Positions 20,861-31,925 of a stretch of 55,867 nucleotides of DNA are shown piece after piece. The notes under the pieces are model-generated. The model made no database searches. It worked only from the letters and a program-made list of their open reading frames with translations, and was not told the DNA's origin. Made by a program: the position numbers and the translations under genes. Within the stretch, counting starts at the first letter, position 1; each line of letters opens with the position of its first letter. This DNA is from Nemertoderma westbladi (Eukaryota > Xenacoelomorpha > Nemertodermatida > Nemertodermatidae), in the NCBI GenBank assembly GCA_032718475.1, contig JAUCBJ010000800.1, positions 1 through 55,867 on the forward strand, written 5' to 3'.

Positions 20861-22330
20861 CTACATTTTTAATTCATTGGCGGAACAGTTTGTAAGGTTT
20901 TCATGGCTGTTAATATGGTGATTCCTTGGAACATGATTAAATAATTCAGTGGGGTTATATTTCATTCTATTTGTAATTAAACTTGATGCAGCAGATGCCT
21001 TCAGCGACTTATGTATCAAAGAGGCAACCTCTGTAGAGTTCATTGACTTCAAGTTAGTTAAACAAGGGAGGAGTTGATAAAGTGTGTTTCCAATGGTTGT
21101 TGAGTTGATCATGTAAGCGGGAGAACATGGTTTCTTACTATGATTATTAGTTTCTCTGAAAGATCTCGAGCACCAGCTAGCACTGATTGAAGATCCATTG
21201 TAGCTGTAAGTCTGTGAGAAAGAGCTAAGGGGAGATGATCTGAGATCAGTGGAGCATTTCTATATATCATTAGTGTTTTACATGTTGTTGTTGTACAGTA
21301 TCTATCTATCTATATAGTATGTATCCATCTTCCATAAATCAGCAGTTTTTGATACAGTTTAGAGACTTTGCATAGTTATAAGGTTCTTCAGATTCAGGAA
21401 TAATTTAGAATAAAATACTTTCATACAAAACAGGACAAGATAAACGATGCTTGTGATGTAGATGAGTGATGCTTGTCTATAGTCCTAAACCAACTGGGTG
21501 AGTTGAGTTGAGTGAGTGAGATGAGATTAATTCAACAGGATGAGAGCAACGAGGCATGATATTTAAGACGAGATAATTAAATTAAATCCGGCAACCTTTC
21601 TTTAGCTAATAACCTGCAACCATAGAGTTCACAATATAAACTCTGCGCTGGAGTTGGTTAAACCAGGCAAGTAAACTTCCATTACTTGGTAAGTGGAAAT
21701 GTAATAATTACCTCCATAAAACCTGTGAATATTGACAAAATATTAATCTAGTAGGTCGGAAATAAATTTTCCGAGGAGAATATACTTGTGTGTAAACACT
21801 TCGGATAGAGGAGAATATACTTGTGTGTAAACACTTCGGATATTTTGGGCAAAAAAAGATGTTAAGTTAGTTGAGTAATGAATGCATTCGGTTGATGTTT
21901 GATATTGGGGCCATATCCAAAGCCAGTTGGGCTATATCCTTAAAATACTGCATTGAGGGGCAGTTTACATTCTGTTTTATTGCATGAATCTCATCAACAA
22001 TTATTGAGCAACATCGTTTACAGTATTCGAACACGGCAAAGACTAGGAAAGTGTCCAACGATAGTTTACCAGTCACATTAGTTAAACTGGGCAATAATTG
22101 TAGCCTAGTCAGTTTCAACTGCTCACTTAGAATATTTCAGAGTTTGATGGAATAGCAATACTACTGGAAAGCATTGTAGATATCACCAGAGCTCTGGTGG
22201 AGACATCACCAGACCTCTGCAGAGGTGTAGACAACTCATTTGGATGAATGACAACGTTTGGTAGGGTGTTCAGTAATGCAATGTGGAGGATTCTCCTCTT
22301 CATAATGATCGATGAAGTTTATGACTTCTG
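20861..22330 (-). pseudogene. Unidentified decayed coding sequence (two blocks)
   Basis: Read on the minus strand, four protein-like segments follow one another with frame changes. At about 22290-22130 there is one beginning MKRRILHIALLNTLPNVVIH, with PNELSTPLQRSGDVSTRALV. At 22118-21867 comes LKLTRLQLLPSLTNVTGKLS. At about 21300-21130 comes LMIYRNAPLISDHLPLALSH with MDLQSVLAGARDLSEKL. At 21112-20861 comes GNTLYQLLPCLTNLKSMNST. The shared LxQLLPxLTN block in the second and fourth suggests an internal repeat. I do not recognise the family. The frame changes mean this is a pseudogene, a multi-exon gene with badly placed boundaries, or chance. The AT-rich gap 21350-21860 contains a perfect 35-bp tandem duplication (21773-21842). 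Confidence 0.3.
21773..21842. repeat. Perfect 35-bp tandem duplication
   Basis: The unit beginning GAGGAGAATATACTTGTGTG is present twice in succession (21773-21807 and 21808-21842) with no differences, indicating a very recent duplication. Confidence 0.9.
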
Positions 22331-22504
22331 TCACTTCCAACTAATAACTTAAAGAGGCTCTTGTAGCATAAGAATGGGATATTGATTCGGGAGAGACCCA
22401 AGAAACAAACAAACTAAACCTTATCGTCAATTATGGTAATCTCGATGATCCATTTTGCAACAGCCCCAGTTCGTTCCTGGTGTTTCGCCAATAGAGTTCA
22501 GGAG

Positions 22505-22640
22505 TTGTACCGCCGCCGACCCATACAATTCCGACCCGTACAATACCGATAAGGACAATTCCGACACAGACAATTCCAACCCTTACAATTTCGACCCATT
22601 CTAAGATCAAATGAAATTTTCATGGGTCGGAATTGTCTGG
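22505..22640. repeat. Degenerate tandem repeat, about 17-bp unit
   Basis: About six copies of a GACCCATACAATTCC-like unit, followed by an inverse copy (GGGTCGGAATTGTC) near 22625, so part of the array can fold on itself. Confidence 0.7.
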
Positions 22641-25600
22641 ATCCAAATAAATAAAAATAATTAATTGAAATTACCAGTACAAAAAATTTCAAAATTTTTG
22701 ATAGAATGTTCTAGAACAAAAACCGAATACACTCAATTCTAAAAATAAAATGCAACTATAAAATTACATAGCAAACGTTTCTAGAACGAAGAATATCCAT
22801 GGGCACTGTTAAGCGGCGCGAGCCGGGTCGTCTGCTTAGATATTTTACTACTATACGACTCCGACAAATCGCTTGCTCCTTTCTCTATTGATTGCTCAAC
22901 AGAGAGCTAAATGTTCGAATCTATGAGCCATGCAGGAATAACCAAAACAATCTAACAAATAACCTGAATCGGCTTCCTAAGCTACTTAAAATGAGTGCGG
23001 GTGGTCTAACACTCGGTGTTCACTTATCACAGAAACACTGGAATTTACAGGGCGGATTTTGTCGAATGTGAGAATATTTTAATATTTAATAATGGAATAA
23101 ATCTATTTATTTTCTTAATGTCGAAACTTGGCCTGCTGCTAGCTTTAGACCAGCAAATTTACTACTGTATACTGGATACTGCTGTCAGCCCGTTGCCCCG
23201 CTATTTTCAAATAACTGCCTAGCGTGCATAGTCTACGGTATTCTAAAACAATTACCTAAACTACTCTCCGCTATGCTGCGTACAAATTCTTTATTTTATT
23301 TTAACATCGCTAAATTAATTACAGTGCCATAAATACGAATTTGCGTAATGATTACTAGGTATTCCAGAATACGTACTTCTAATTTATTACGTACTGGGTT
23401 GTACTAGCAACAGCCTAAATACTGTATTATTTTGACCTAATCAGCAATTAATAAGCATAAGTTAAGAAATGGAAAGCAATCAAGGAAAACAGCGCCTATC
23501 TAAGCATTCACATTCAAGAATCAGGCACTCTTTAGCAACACAACATAAATAGCATAACAATAAGCTAGTAGTACGGCAGATAGCGCTAGCAGCGCCAGTC
23601 AGCTAGTGTACTAAAACACCCGTACGTTAGTATATCAGCATACTAGTATATCAGTGAAAAAGACGCAGGCCACCCAAAGCCACACCTAGGCCTACTAATT
23701 AAAACCCCAATTCTACCCTCTAATGCTATAGGTTGAGACGAAACCTTGATCATCAGCCCCCAAATACTGTACTGACGACCGGTCCTGGTCCTTAACTGAT
23801 TAGCCCGACCGCAACGGTGGCCCCCCGCCAGCGTTGCCCCACATTGGATCCTCCGCACTTCCCTCCGTCGCTTCCCTGGTGCACCAGCCGCGCCTACCGG
23901 TACCTTAGCCCTCCATGCTAAAACAAATAGCTACCGTATCGGTGCATGCGTTCGCAAACAGTCTGACAGTCTAAAAGAAATCCCGCAAGGATTATCACAT
24001 CTCAATTACATAGAAATCAACAGTCAAATGCAGAAATCATTATTCGAGATTGTAATTAAGAAGTAATCAAAGAATCAGCATCAAGGATTTACATAATATG
24101 AAGAAAAGAAATTGCAAAGAATTGTACAGAAAACTAAGACAGGTATACTGAAGCAGAATAATCGTATGACCGTATAACATTAAGCAGTGTGAGGTGCGCA
24201 CATACCGGAACACGGCCAATTTATAGCTGACGAAATAGGTATGACGCAATAATCGTCTCATTAGTCCAGCAAACCATGCCACCATTAGACTAACCTAAAA
24301 CAGCTGGGCCAATGGGGAAGCCGGGTTGTGATCCCTTTCCCCCCTATTTCACAAATTATTACCATATATGGTAATGAATTCTGTCCCGGTGGGCTTATAG
24401 GTTGCTGGCCGTAACATTAATTTTGCAATTATTAAAGCACATTAAGTATAATTCGATATAAAGCCAATTTAGGGAGAAATATAAAAGGAAATTAACACAA
24501 ATACACAATTAATTCAGTCAATATTGATAAACAGCAAATTCGTACTAAGGTTTTCTAAGAGTTTGCCACCATAAATGTTATTTACTAAGATTTTATTATA
24601 AAATTACATACGCAAACTACATACAGTACAAAAACGGATGAAATATAAACTTGGATATTTTATTGTCCCTATCTAATCACGGCTGTACATCATTATGACT
24701 TATCTAAAATACTTTATACTGTATAATAGGCTGCTTCAGGACACAGCGCCATATATCGTAACAGACACAGCAATCAATGTTGAATAATGAAACAATGTAT
24801 TATTAAAAGTAAATAGATAGTTAAATTGTTATTACAGAGAACATATTCCAGAGACCATGACAAACATGGATATATTTATTCTGTTAGTGTTAGTATTTAA
24901 TTACATACTAATGCACTGTAGTTTCTTGCTACATTTGATTATGAAATTAAGATACAAAATTTAAGTAGTAAAGATGAATTAATTATAAATTATAGTTAAA
25001 CCTAACTACCGTAATTCAGCCCCACCAATTATAAATAAAGATGACGTGTTGCGCGGCCCGGCCTTGCTCAGCTAGTAGAGATACACAGTTTACTATACAA
25101 TACTACAGATATACACGCGTAAACCAGTGCATAATGCCTATGCTAATTCTGAAGTTTTCTGGGTTGCAAGGCCTGTTATGTAGAAAAGGTCGCCTGAGTA
25201 TACTGTAAGAGTGCTACGGTAGGCCTATGTATACTAGAGTTCTTCGGTTAAGTAAAAAAGTTAGCTATTAGTTTGTGAGCAATACCTCGTATGCGTAGCT
25301 ATCTAGTTTGTTTCGGATAATATTGTATTGTAAAGTATCGAAGGCTATTTGATAACTTTCCAACAATGGAATGAAATAACCACAACTTTGGATTGCATTC
25401 AGTAGTCACAATAATGTCGCCTTCAAACGACACGGGATTTAGAGAAAAATGTGTCGGGATTGAATAAGTGCTGAAGATGACTCTTTTACTCTTAAATTGT
25501 TAATTTTTCGGCTCGAATATACCCTAATATCGGAAGAAAATAAAAATAATAAAATAATTGCCTATACCATACTTTCTGCTGTTATATTTCACATTGCAGT

Positions 25601-25740
25601 ATACCCCCACCCGGAGCCCCTTGTGAACAATACCAGGTTTTCACTAAAAGACAATTTAAAAGACACATTCAATGTAAAAAGGCAGTACAATAACTAAATA
25701 AGTTAATTTATAATAGTGGAGTGATAATAATATAATAGAA
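22641..25740. other. About 3 kb without recognised genes
   Basis: Mostly AT-rich DNA with stops in all frames. TTCTAGAAC recurs near 22710 and TTTCTAGAACG near 22780. A GC-richer stretch (23660-23930) has no recognisable product. Plus-strand frames at 23016-23222 and 25497-25697 have no family match I can name. Confidence 0.5.
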
Positions 25741-25860
25741 GGGGTGAATATAACCAAAACAATAAACGAATTAGTATCTGTACAGATTATAAAATAAGAT
25801 ATAAATAAGATAAATTACCACCCACCGCTCCCTTAATTAAATTGATAATTAAATTTAGGC
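25741..25860 (+). repeat. Outer segment of foldback-like locus 3
   Basis: Contains AACCAAAACAATAAACGA, the motif of the tandem core at 15233-15780, followed by AT-rich DNA leading into the C-rich array. Confidence 0.5.
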
Positions 25861-26372
25861 CACCAATTAAATTCATCCCAAAATTGATGAAAATTTCTCC
25901 CAAAAAATTATATTACACCAATTTAAATAATGTGACCCCAAAAAATTATTCAACACCAAATAAAATAAAGTCATCCCAAATAAAATTATTCCCAAAACAA
26001 ATTTTTCAACACCAAAAACAATTATTCACTACCAAAATAAATAAATGCTCCCCAAAACCAATTATTAGCACCAAATTAAATGACAAAACCCCCAAAATAA
26101 TTACAAATTTTCCCAAAAGAAATACATTTTCGCCCAAAATAAATACATTTTCCCCCAAAACAAATACATTTTCCCCCAAAACAAATACAATTTTCCCCAA
26201 AACAAATACATTTTCGCACAAAAACAAATACTTTTTCGCCCAAAATAAATACATTTTTCCCCAAAACAAATACATTTCCCCCAAAATAAAAATATATTTT
26301 CCCCCAAAATAAAAATACATTTTCCCCCAAAACAAATACATTTTCGCCCAAAATAAATACATAATCTCCCAA
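25861..26372. repeat. C-rich 21-bp minisatellite (left arm of foldback-like locus 3)
   Basis: Degenerate at first, then regular units containing AAATACATTTTCCCCCAAAA from about 26100. An open plus-strand frame of 156 codons spans it only because the unit length is divisible by three. It is inverse to the array at 26870-27215. Confidence 0.9.
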
Positions 26373-26869
26373 AATAAATACTACTGCAGCAATAGGCCTA
26401 GCACTTCCTTGAAGTTAGACAAAAACTTCGAGACAGGGGGGGGGGGGGCAACTGGACCTAAAACCCGTCTTGGCGAATTAATATCCCGCCTCAAAGGAGC
26501 AGATTAAAGTGGCACGTTATTTTAACCAAAACAATAAACTAAGCACAATAGAACAGGTTACAGTTTTATTTTTGAGAATAATCAGCTGTTTATTTTATTG
26601 ATTGATCATTTTATTGCGTCCAGTTACCCCCCCCCCCCCCCCCCCCCCTACTGAAACCTAATAACAGAATAAGTAATAGACCATAGGTAATAATAGATAG
26701 GCACTAGGTCTATCGGTGCGAATACTGAAACTGAAGTAGGCCTAATACTGTAGGTATATCGGTGCGAAACCTAATAACAGAATACGTTGTACGAATACTG
26801 TAACTGAAGCATGGCAACTGGGCTAAGCGTAGTTAATATAAAATATTTGGTGCTGGAATAATTTCTTTA
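26373..26869. repeat. Core of foldback-like locus 3 with inverted poly-G/poly-C boundaries
   Basis: A 13-base G run (26436-26448) followed by CAACTGGAC is mirrored by GTCCAGTTA followed by a 22-base C run (26627-26648), so the core has its own short inverted repeat. Between them lies TTTTAACCAAAACAATAAAC and an AACAGGTTACAG block, both found in the core of locus 2. Two diverged ATAGGCCTA/ATCGGTGCGAA direct repeats follow. Confidence 0.75.
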
Positions 26870-27330
26870 GGTTGACAAGTAATTATTTTTGGGGGCTGAA
26901 TAATTGTTTTTGGGGGTAGAATAATTGTTTTTTGGGGGATGAATAATTGTTTTTGGGGAATGAATAATTGTTTTGGGGGGAAGAATAATTGTTTTTGGGG
27001 GATGAATAATTGTTTTTGGGGGATGAATAATTGTTTTTGGGGGATGAATAATTGTTTTTGGGGAATCAACAATTGTTTTGGGGCGATTAATAATTGTTTT
27101 TGGGGGATGAATAATTGTTTTTGGGGGATGAATAATTGTTTTTGGGGAATCAATAATTGTATTTCGGGGATTAATAATTGTTTTTGGGGAATTAATAATT
27201 GTTTTTTGTGAGAGGGATATTCAAAATTGGGGGATGTGAATTGGTGCTACAAAAAAATATATTTGGTGCAAAATAATTTATTTTGGTGTTAAATCATCTA
27301 ATTTGGGGTGGCATTCAATTAGTGGCGTTA
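26870..27330. repeat. G-rich 21-bp minisatellite (right arm of foldback-like locus 3)
   Basis: Roughly 15 units containing GAATAATTGTTTTTGGGGGA, 20-22 bp each, fading into diverged copies after 27215. It has the same unit length as, and is approximately the reverse complement of, the left array. Confidence 0.9.
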
Positions 27331-28500
27331 AATTGATTGCCTGCAACGTCGCCTGTAGAAGACCTACAAGGATTACTGAATAAAAATATGTAGTTGATGA
27401 GTGTGATATTGATTGTAGGGCCTTATCGCCCCTGGGGAACTTATCGCCCCTGGTAACTAATCGCCACTTTGACAAATATGGATATTTGCTGTTCTGCATT
27501 AAGCCACTCACCAAAGCTCGGTCTCACGTGGGTAAATACGGTCCCACGTGGGTAAATACGGTTTCTGAAAGGCGGTTGTGATGTGAAATCCTTCAACTAG
27601 GTTCGTAATCTTTGGACCATCGTTCATCCATTGATACCACGAATTCGAATCGTACAATAACTGATAAGTAACAATCAAATCTTATTTATAGCCATTGTGA
27701 CAAATAGGCCTATGAATTTTGAATGGGAGAAACGTTTAGGCTGACTAAGCCATGGAAAGAAAGGCTGTTCACCTCAAGTGTGAAAAATGGAAAAAACTTA
27801 ATAAATCCGAATGTATTCAATTTATCTTAATGTCCACTACAACCACATGGTTATATTACTGTGGAATAACTAATTAACGCTTCATCTAACAACATGACGT
27901 TAGGTATATGGTACAGTACACATCTGTCATAGGGCTGGCTTACTAATATTTATATTATACAACTCCTCACATCAATGTCAGAATGTAGGATATATTATAT
28001 TAACACAATGATGTGATGTTGCGAAGGGGGTCGGGGGGGGGGGGGGGGGTAATTCATCATACATCATCTGATTTATTCACAGGTTATGTATGGTTAGGTC
28101 TTAGGTCCGGTACAGTAAAGCTGTAGAATTTTAAAACAATAGCTGATTTACATTTTACAATGTTGTAATTTATAAATATTCGAACATCTATCAGTCTATA
28201 GTGGGCAAAGAACATATATATTTCTGTATCTAATTATACATGATTACATTATACAACAATCTGCAATTTGGGTACCTCGGTCCGCGGACCAGAAGGCAGT
28301 ATAATGCCGACATTTGCATAAAACTGGAACTAAATATTAAAACTTTTGAGTCAACATTTCAGAATTTGTTATTATATTTCTCCTAGAGCAGAATTTAATG
28401 GGTATTTCAAATTGAAAACGGTTTATATTTTTGTTTTCGAGTTACCACTTCTCTGTCATTCAGTCTATCGGTCAAATATAACAATGTGTTGGCAAGCTGT
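27331..28500. other. Intergenic, no gene; short duplications
   Basis: Contains two adjacent copies of CACGTGGGTAAATACGGT (27525-27560), each with a CACGTG E-box core, and a 17-base G run at 28033-28049. No coding sequence recognised. Confidence 0.5.
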
Positions 28501-28539
28501 GTTGATACTACAATAATCGACATTGAAACTGCACATTGA

Positions 28540-29060
28540 GATGCTATGCCGGCTTAACAAAAACATTGTGTCACCAACAAGCAATTCACAATTTGGCAAT
28601 CCCAATGCAGCTTGCATTAAGTTAAGAATGCTATGCCGCCTGGTCAACAAAATTGCACCACCACAACTCCCTATCCCCCATGACTTTCGCGAGACTATCC
28701 GCATCTTCAAGGACAGTGTCCTTTAGGATGCATCTCACGAAAGTCATGGGCTGTCCACCATGCTTATTTTCTCCATAGTGCTGCCAAAGCTCAAGATTAT
28801 GCACAGGCTGGTCCTCATGGCGAAAACAATATTCTGCAAAGCAGAGGTGGCTTTGTTCTAGTATCAAGCTTTGGGGAACCATTGAGACACCTCCACTGTT
28901 ATAGTGTCTGGTTGGAGATGTGTGCAATGTACTTGACACAGTGAACCCGACGTAGAATGCTTGTGAATATGCTAATCAAAGATTTGGTGTCCTCAGCAGT
29001 TGTTAGAGCTCAGCATGGACTCTCATAGTGGAGTACTGGAACTACTAACATAGACTACTC
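28540..29060 (-). mobile_element. LINE 3'-end fragment, same family as 39505-40558
   Basis: The frame at 28631-28939 carries NSGGVSMVPQSLILEQSHLC and HGGQPMTFVRCILKDTVLED, matching the C-terminal part of the LINE at 39505-40558 (IGGVSLVPPSLTLEQNRLRF, HGGQPMTFLRRILKDSGLED). A second partial copy of its 3' end overlaps at 28540-28600, so the locus holds at least two tail fragments. Truncated and broken by substitutions. Confidence 0.75.
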
Positions 29061-29302
29061 CTTAGTTAAAAGTGAAAACTGACGTTTGGAATAAAATCAG
29101 CTACCAGGAAAATTCCCATAACAAATCCTTTAGCTAGGATCAATGCTTCTGTTATAATATATCCATCCATCCATCCGATCCATCCATCCATGGATATATC
29201 CGATCCATGCAACTACTAACTATTTATTTATTTTTATTATAACTTTAGTATTTCATGCTCCACCCAATCCAGATCCGATGTTATAATTTGTTAATCGCCC
29301 TA
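29061..29302. other. Intergenic with a short (CCAT)n run
   Basis: CCATCCATCCATCC microsatellite at 29161-29205 and AT-rich sequence. No gene seen. Confidence 0.5.
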
Positions 29303-30685
29303 ATTCTAAGAAAATTTTTTGCCCAACTAGGAAGAGTTAGGTGTTTAAATCTTACTAGAGCTGTTAGAGCTTATCGCATCTTCTTTCGATTAAGGTTGAC
29401 AATTCTACATTCTCACAGTTTTATCAATGTCGACAAACCACTAAGCAGTTAGTCCATACTTGTAGCATGAACAGGTTCATAATAACGAAACCTTACATTA
29501 ATTAACATCGGATAATATTTCATTATAATTTCACTCATATATAGGAAAACACAAAGCACATAATACGTAATACAATTAATTGCTGAACGGAAATTAAATA
29601 TAGTTGGAATGAGGATAATAATGGATAGCGGAACAGAAAGTAACATTTCAAGCAGAACAAACCAAATTAGGTATTTCTTCTAATTCAATCATTTCTAGAG
29701 AACATCAAAACCTCCAAATAATTGAGCCCACAATCTATAATGTCTCTGTAAATGACACTGTATGATATTGCACGGGAATCAGGAAACCTATTAATATTAT
29801 TAGGCCTACACCTTTTTTACACATTAAAATCTCGGTACCCAACACTTTGACTCAATCACAGAGGGAATCAATGATTTGGTCATGTTCATTTTCAAATAAC
29901 ATCAATAGCAAATAACCAATCAATAATTTAGGTGGTGTAGTGATAAAATTATATTATTTAATTACACCATGAAATTGGTAAAATTTGTAGTCTTAAAACT
30001 ATAAAATAGATTAAAATAAATTAAATTAAAATGAGTATTATGAAAGCAAAATATTTTGCTGCCCCTCACAAGTCTTAAGTAATCTCGCCTTTGGCCCTCT
30101 GAGTAATGTTCTTTGTGTTGCACGTGCAGTCAGTTAGGTGGTACCTGGTTGCAACGCCCCCGCAAAGCGTGCAAATACAGGATGAGTCCGGTTGGTGATA
30201 AGATTTATTTGTACATATTTTAAAATGGAATCCGTGCATCGAAAACCTCGTGGTTATATGGCTACTTGAACTTTTTGGAGCACCCAGGTCCTCGAAATAA
30301 AGGCCGGAGAGTTCCAGAATTCAGTTGGTATCTTCTGATCGACTTCAGCTCGATATTTAAGGAGAGAATCTGTTACCGGGAGTAGTGATAAAAAGCATGA
30401 TAGACAGCAAATCTTAAATGGATTGAACGATAATTAAATAATTAATACTTAAACAAAGAGAGCTTACTTAATGTCACACAGACAACACCAAATGATATAG
30501 TGATAAATATTGAACACAGTTAAACAATAACAGGATTTGTTTGCTCAGGTTGTAAATTATTTCTACATTTCTACAGCTCTAACGTCTACATTACTTCGCT
30601 TTTGAATACAGCGCTGTAAAGGGATATTAAATAATGATCCTTCCAAAGTTATAACATAACAACAATAATGTTTAAATTTTTGAAT
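29303..30685. repeat. Segmental duplication, left copy
   Basis: Matches 38955-40924 collinearly. Shared anchors include GAGCTGTTAGAGCTTAT, ATCAATGTCGACAAACCACT, CACTTTGACTCAATCAC, AACAAAGAGAGCTTACTTAA and GATCCTTCCAAAGTTATAAC. Relative to the right copy it lacks the LINE at 39505-40558 and carries an extra insertion at 29949-30381. No conserved reading frame is shared, so the duplicated segment looks non-coding. Confidence 0.85.
29949..30381 (-). mobile_element. 433-bp insertion with 12-bp target-site duplication (SINE or LINE tail)
   Basis: Flanked by GTAGTGATAAAA at 29937-29948 and 30382-30393. The right copy of the segmental duplication has a single diverged version of this site near 40620, i.e. 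an empty site. The AT-rich end (…AATTAAATAATATAA on the minus strand) suggests a minus-strand retroposed element. No protein and no clear A/B boxes. Superfamily undetermined. Confidence 0.65.
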
Positions 30686-30772
30686 AAACAGTTTATCGCG
30701 GTATACCTTTACAGTTGTGTATGATCACAAGATTAAACATAAAAGAACAAGGTCTCAAAGACAACAGGTTTT
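30686..30772 (-). other. 3' flank of CRAL-TRIO copy B
   Basis: Contains the motif pair TTAATCTTGTGATCA, shared with the flank of copy A, and GTTGTCTTTGAGACC, shared with copy C, showing that the 3' UTR was copied with the coding part. Confidence 0.55.
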
Positions 30773-31564
30773 TTAATTGTTATTGTTTTTTTCAACCAAA
30801 GACTCATCACCTCCTTCCGGTAATATCTCACTCAACTTTCCCATCAACTTGACCAGCTGATCGTCCCCAATGTAATCCCGAAGCTCAGAACGACCCACAA
30901 ACTGCACATCAGAGACGTACTCTTCCCAAATTACTTTCTTCAATATATTCCAAATGTTGTTGAAAACGTCCCTAACATCCAGGACCAGAATGTATTCCAG
31001 CCAATCAGGGTAGTACAACTTGCGACAATCGTACATGAACCGACACAACTCGTAATCGAAATTCCCGATTCCCGCTCCTTCCATGTCCACCATCATCGTC
31101 ATCCTCCCACCCGTCAGGTTTTCTTTCGAGAATTGCTTTTCCAGAACATAAACGAATTGACGTTTTGCCTCTTCGGTTCGCTTCTTGCTGTGCATTCTGT
31201 ATTTCATGGCGCATATTCCGTTCCCATAGACGTCGACACATCCCAAAGTGAACGGTCCATTATTGGCATTCGCGTCATTGATGACATTCATGACTCCGAA
31301 TTCTTTACGCCACAATAAACTCAATTGGATATGTAGAGCGGTCTCATTCACCAAATCTTTGGACTGATGGTTGTGGCGGATATATCGCCACACCCAATTG
31401 TTATTCTTTCGAATATCATCTATATCTTCCTCGTAAAAGGCACCATCCTTCAACCCCTTCATGTAATCTTTTAGAAACGTATTGCGGACCTTCCCAATTA
31501 GCTCGAGATGTTCCTTAGACAATGGGTCCTTTGGAATGATATTTGGCGATGAAAAGACAGACAT
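30773..31564 (-). CDS. CRAL-TRIO (Sec14-like) domain protein, copy B
   Basis: An intact, intronless 263-codon paralogue of the gene at 11390-12154, on the same strand. Same domain order: LLWRKEFGVMNVINDANANN, CVDVYGNGICAMKYRMHSKK, TMMVDMEGAGIGNFDYELCR, then YYPDWLEYILVLDV. The N-terminal 35 residues and the C-terminal part differ clearly from copy A, and the protein extends nine residues further to end in an Asn run. The central coding block corresponding to 11738-11956 is identical at every base to copy A, synonymous positions included. The likely role is binding of a lipid or other hydrophobic ligand; the ligand is unknown. Its preserved frame argues for function. Confidence 0.8.
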   Translation of the reverse strand: MSVFSSPNIIPKDPLSKEHLELIGKVRNTFLKDYMKGLKDGAFYEEDIDDIRKNNNWVWRYIRHNHQSKDLVNETALHIQLSLLWRKEFGVMNVINDANANNGPFTLGCVDVYGNGICAMKYRMHSKKRTEEAKRQFVYVLEKQFSKENLTGGRMTMMVDMEGAGIGNFDYELCRFMYDCRKLYYPDWLEYILVLDVRDVFNNIWNILKKVIWEEYVSDVQFVGRSELRDYIGDDQLVKLMGKLSEILPEGGDESLVEKNNNN

Positions 31565-31925
31565 GGTTTCCTTGTATCGTTAACTCGCTAACATTAATTC
31601 TCGATACAATCTTAATTTTGATCTGACATTTACAAATTCATTTTATACTTGACGTGGCATACACTTAACCAACCACAGATGCGGAAAATATTTTGAGAAA
31701 AACAAGATGGCATTAAGATGACCTCACCACGAAATATCATTTTTTATGGACTTCCTTTCGCAGCTTTAAACTCTATGGAGGCATTAATTAAAATGTTCTG
31801 CAACTTCTTCCAAGAAACTACAAGGTTTTACGAGAGAAATGCTTATCTTGTAAATAGAAAGCTGACATTTATATAGAATGAATCGAATAGTCATGGAATA
31901 CTTATTGACATAGAGCCACATTTCA
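31565..31925. other. 5' flank of CRAL-TRIO copy B
   Basis: About 35 bases upstream of the ATG resemble the flank of copy A. Beyond that the two loci diverge. No TATA box or other element is evident. Confidence 0.4.

Noticed and set aside
25842-27211. Long frames over the 21-bp arrays on both strands (up to 156 codons)
   Set aside because: A unit length of 21 keeps any stop-free frame open. No non-repeat protein sequence is attached.
27520-27560. Paired CACGTG E-boxes as a promoter
   Set aside because: They are simply two copies of an 18-20-bp tandem duplication with no gene nearby.
30150-30270. Hammerhead-ribozyme-like string (GGATGAGTCC ... CGAAA)
   Set aside because: The CUGAUGA core has two mismatches, the GAAA is not correctly placed and the required helices do not form.
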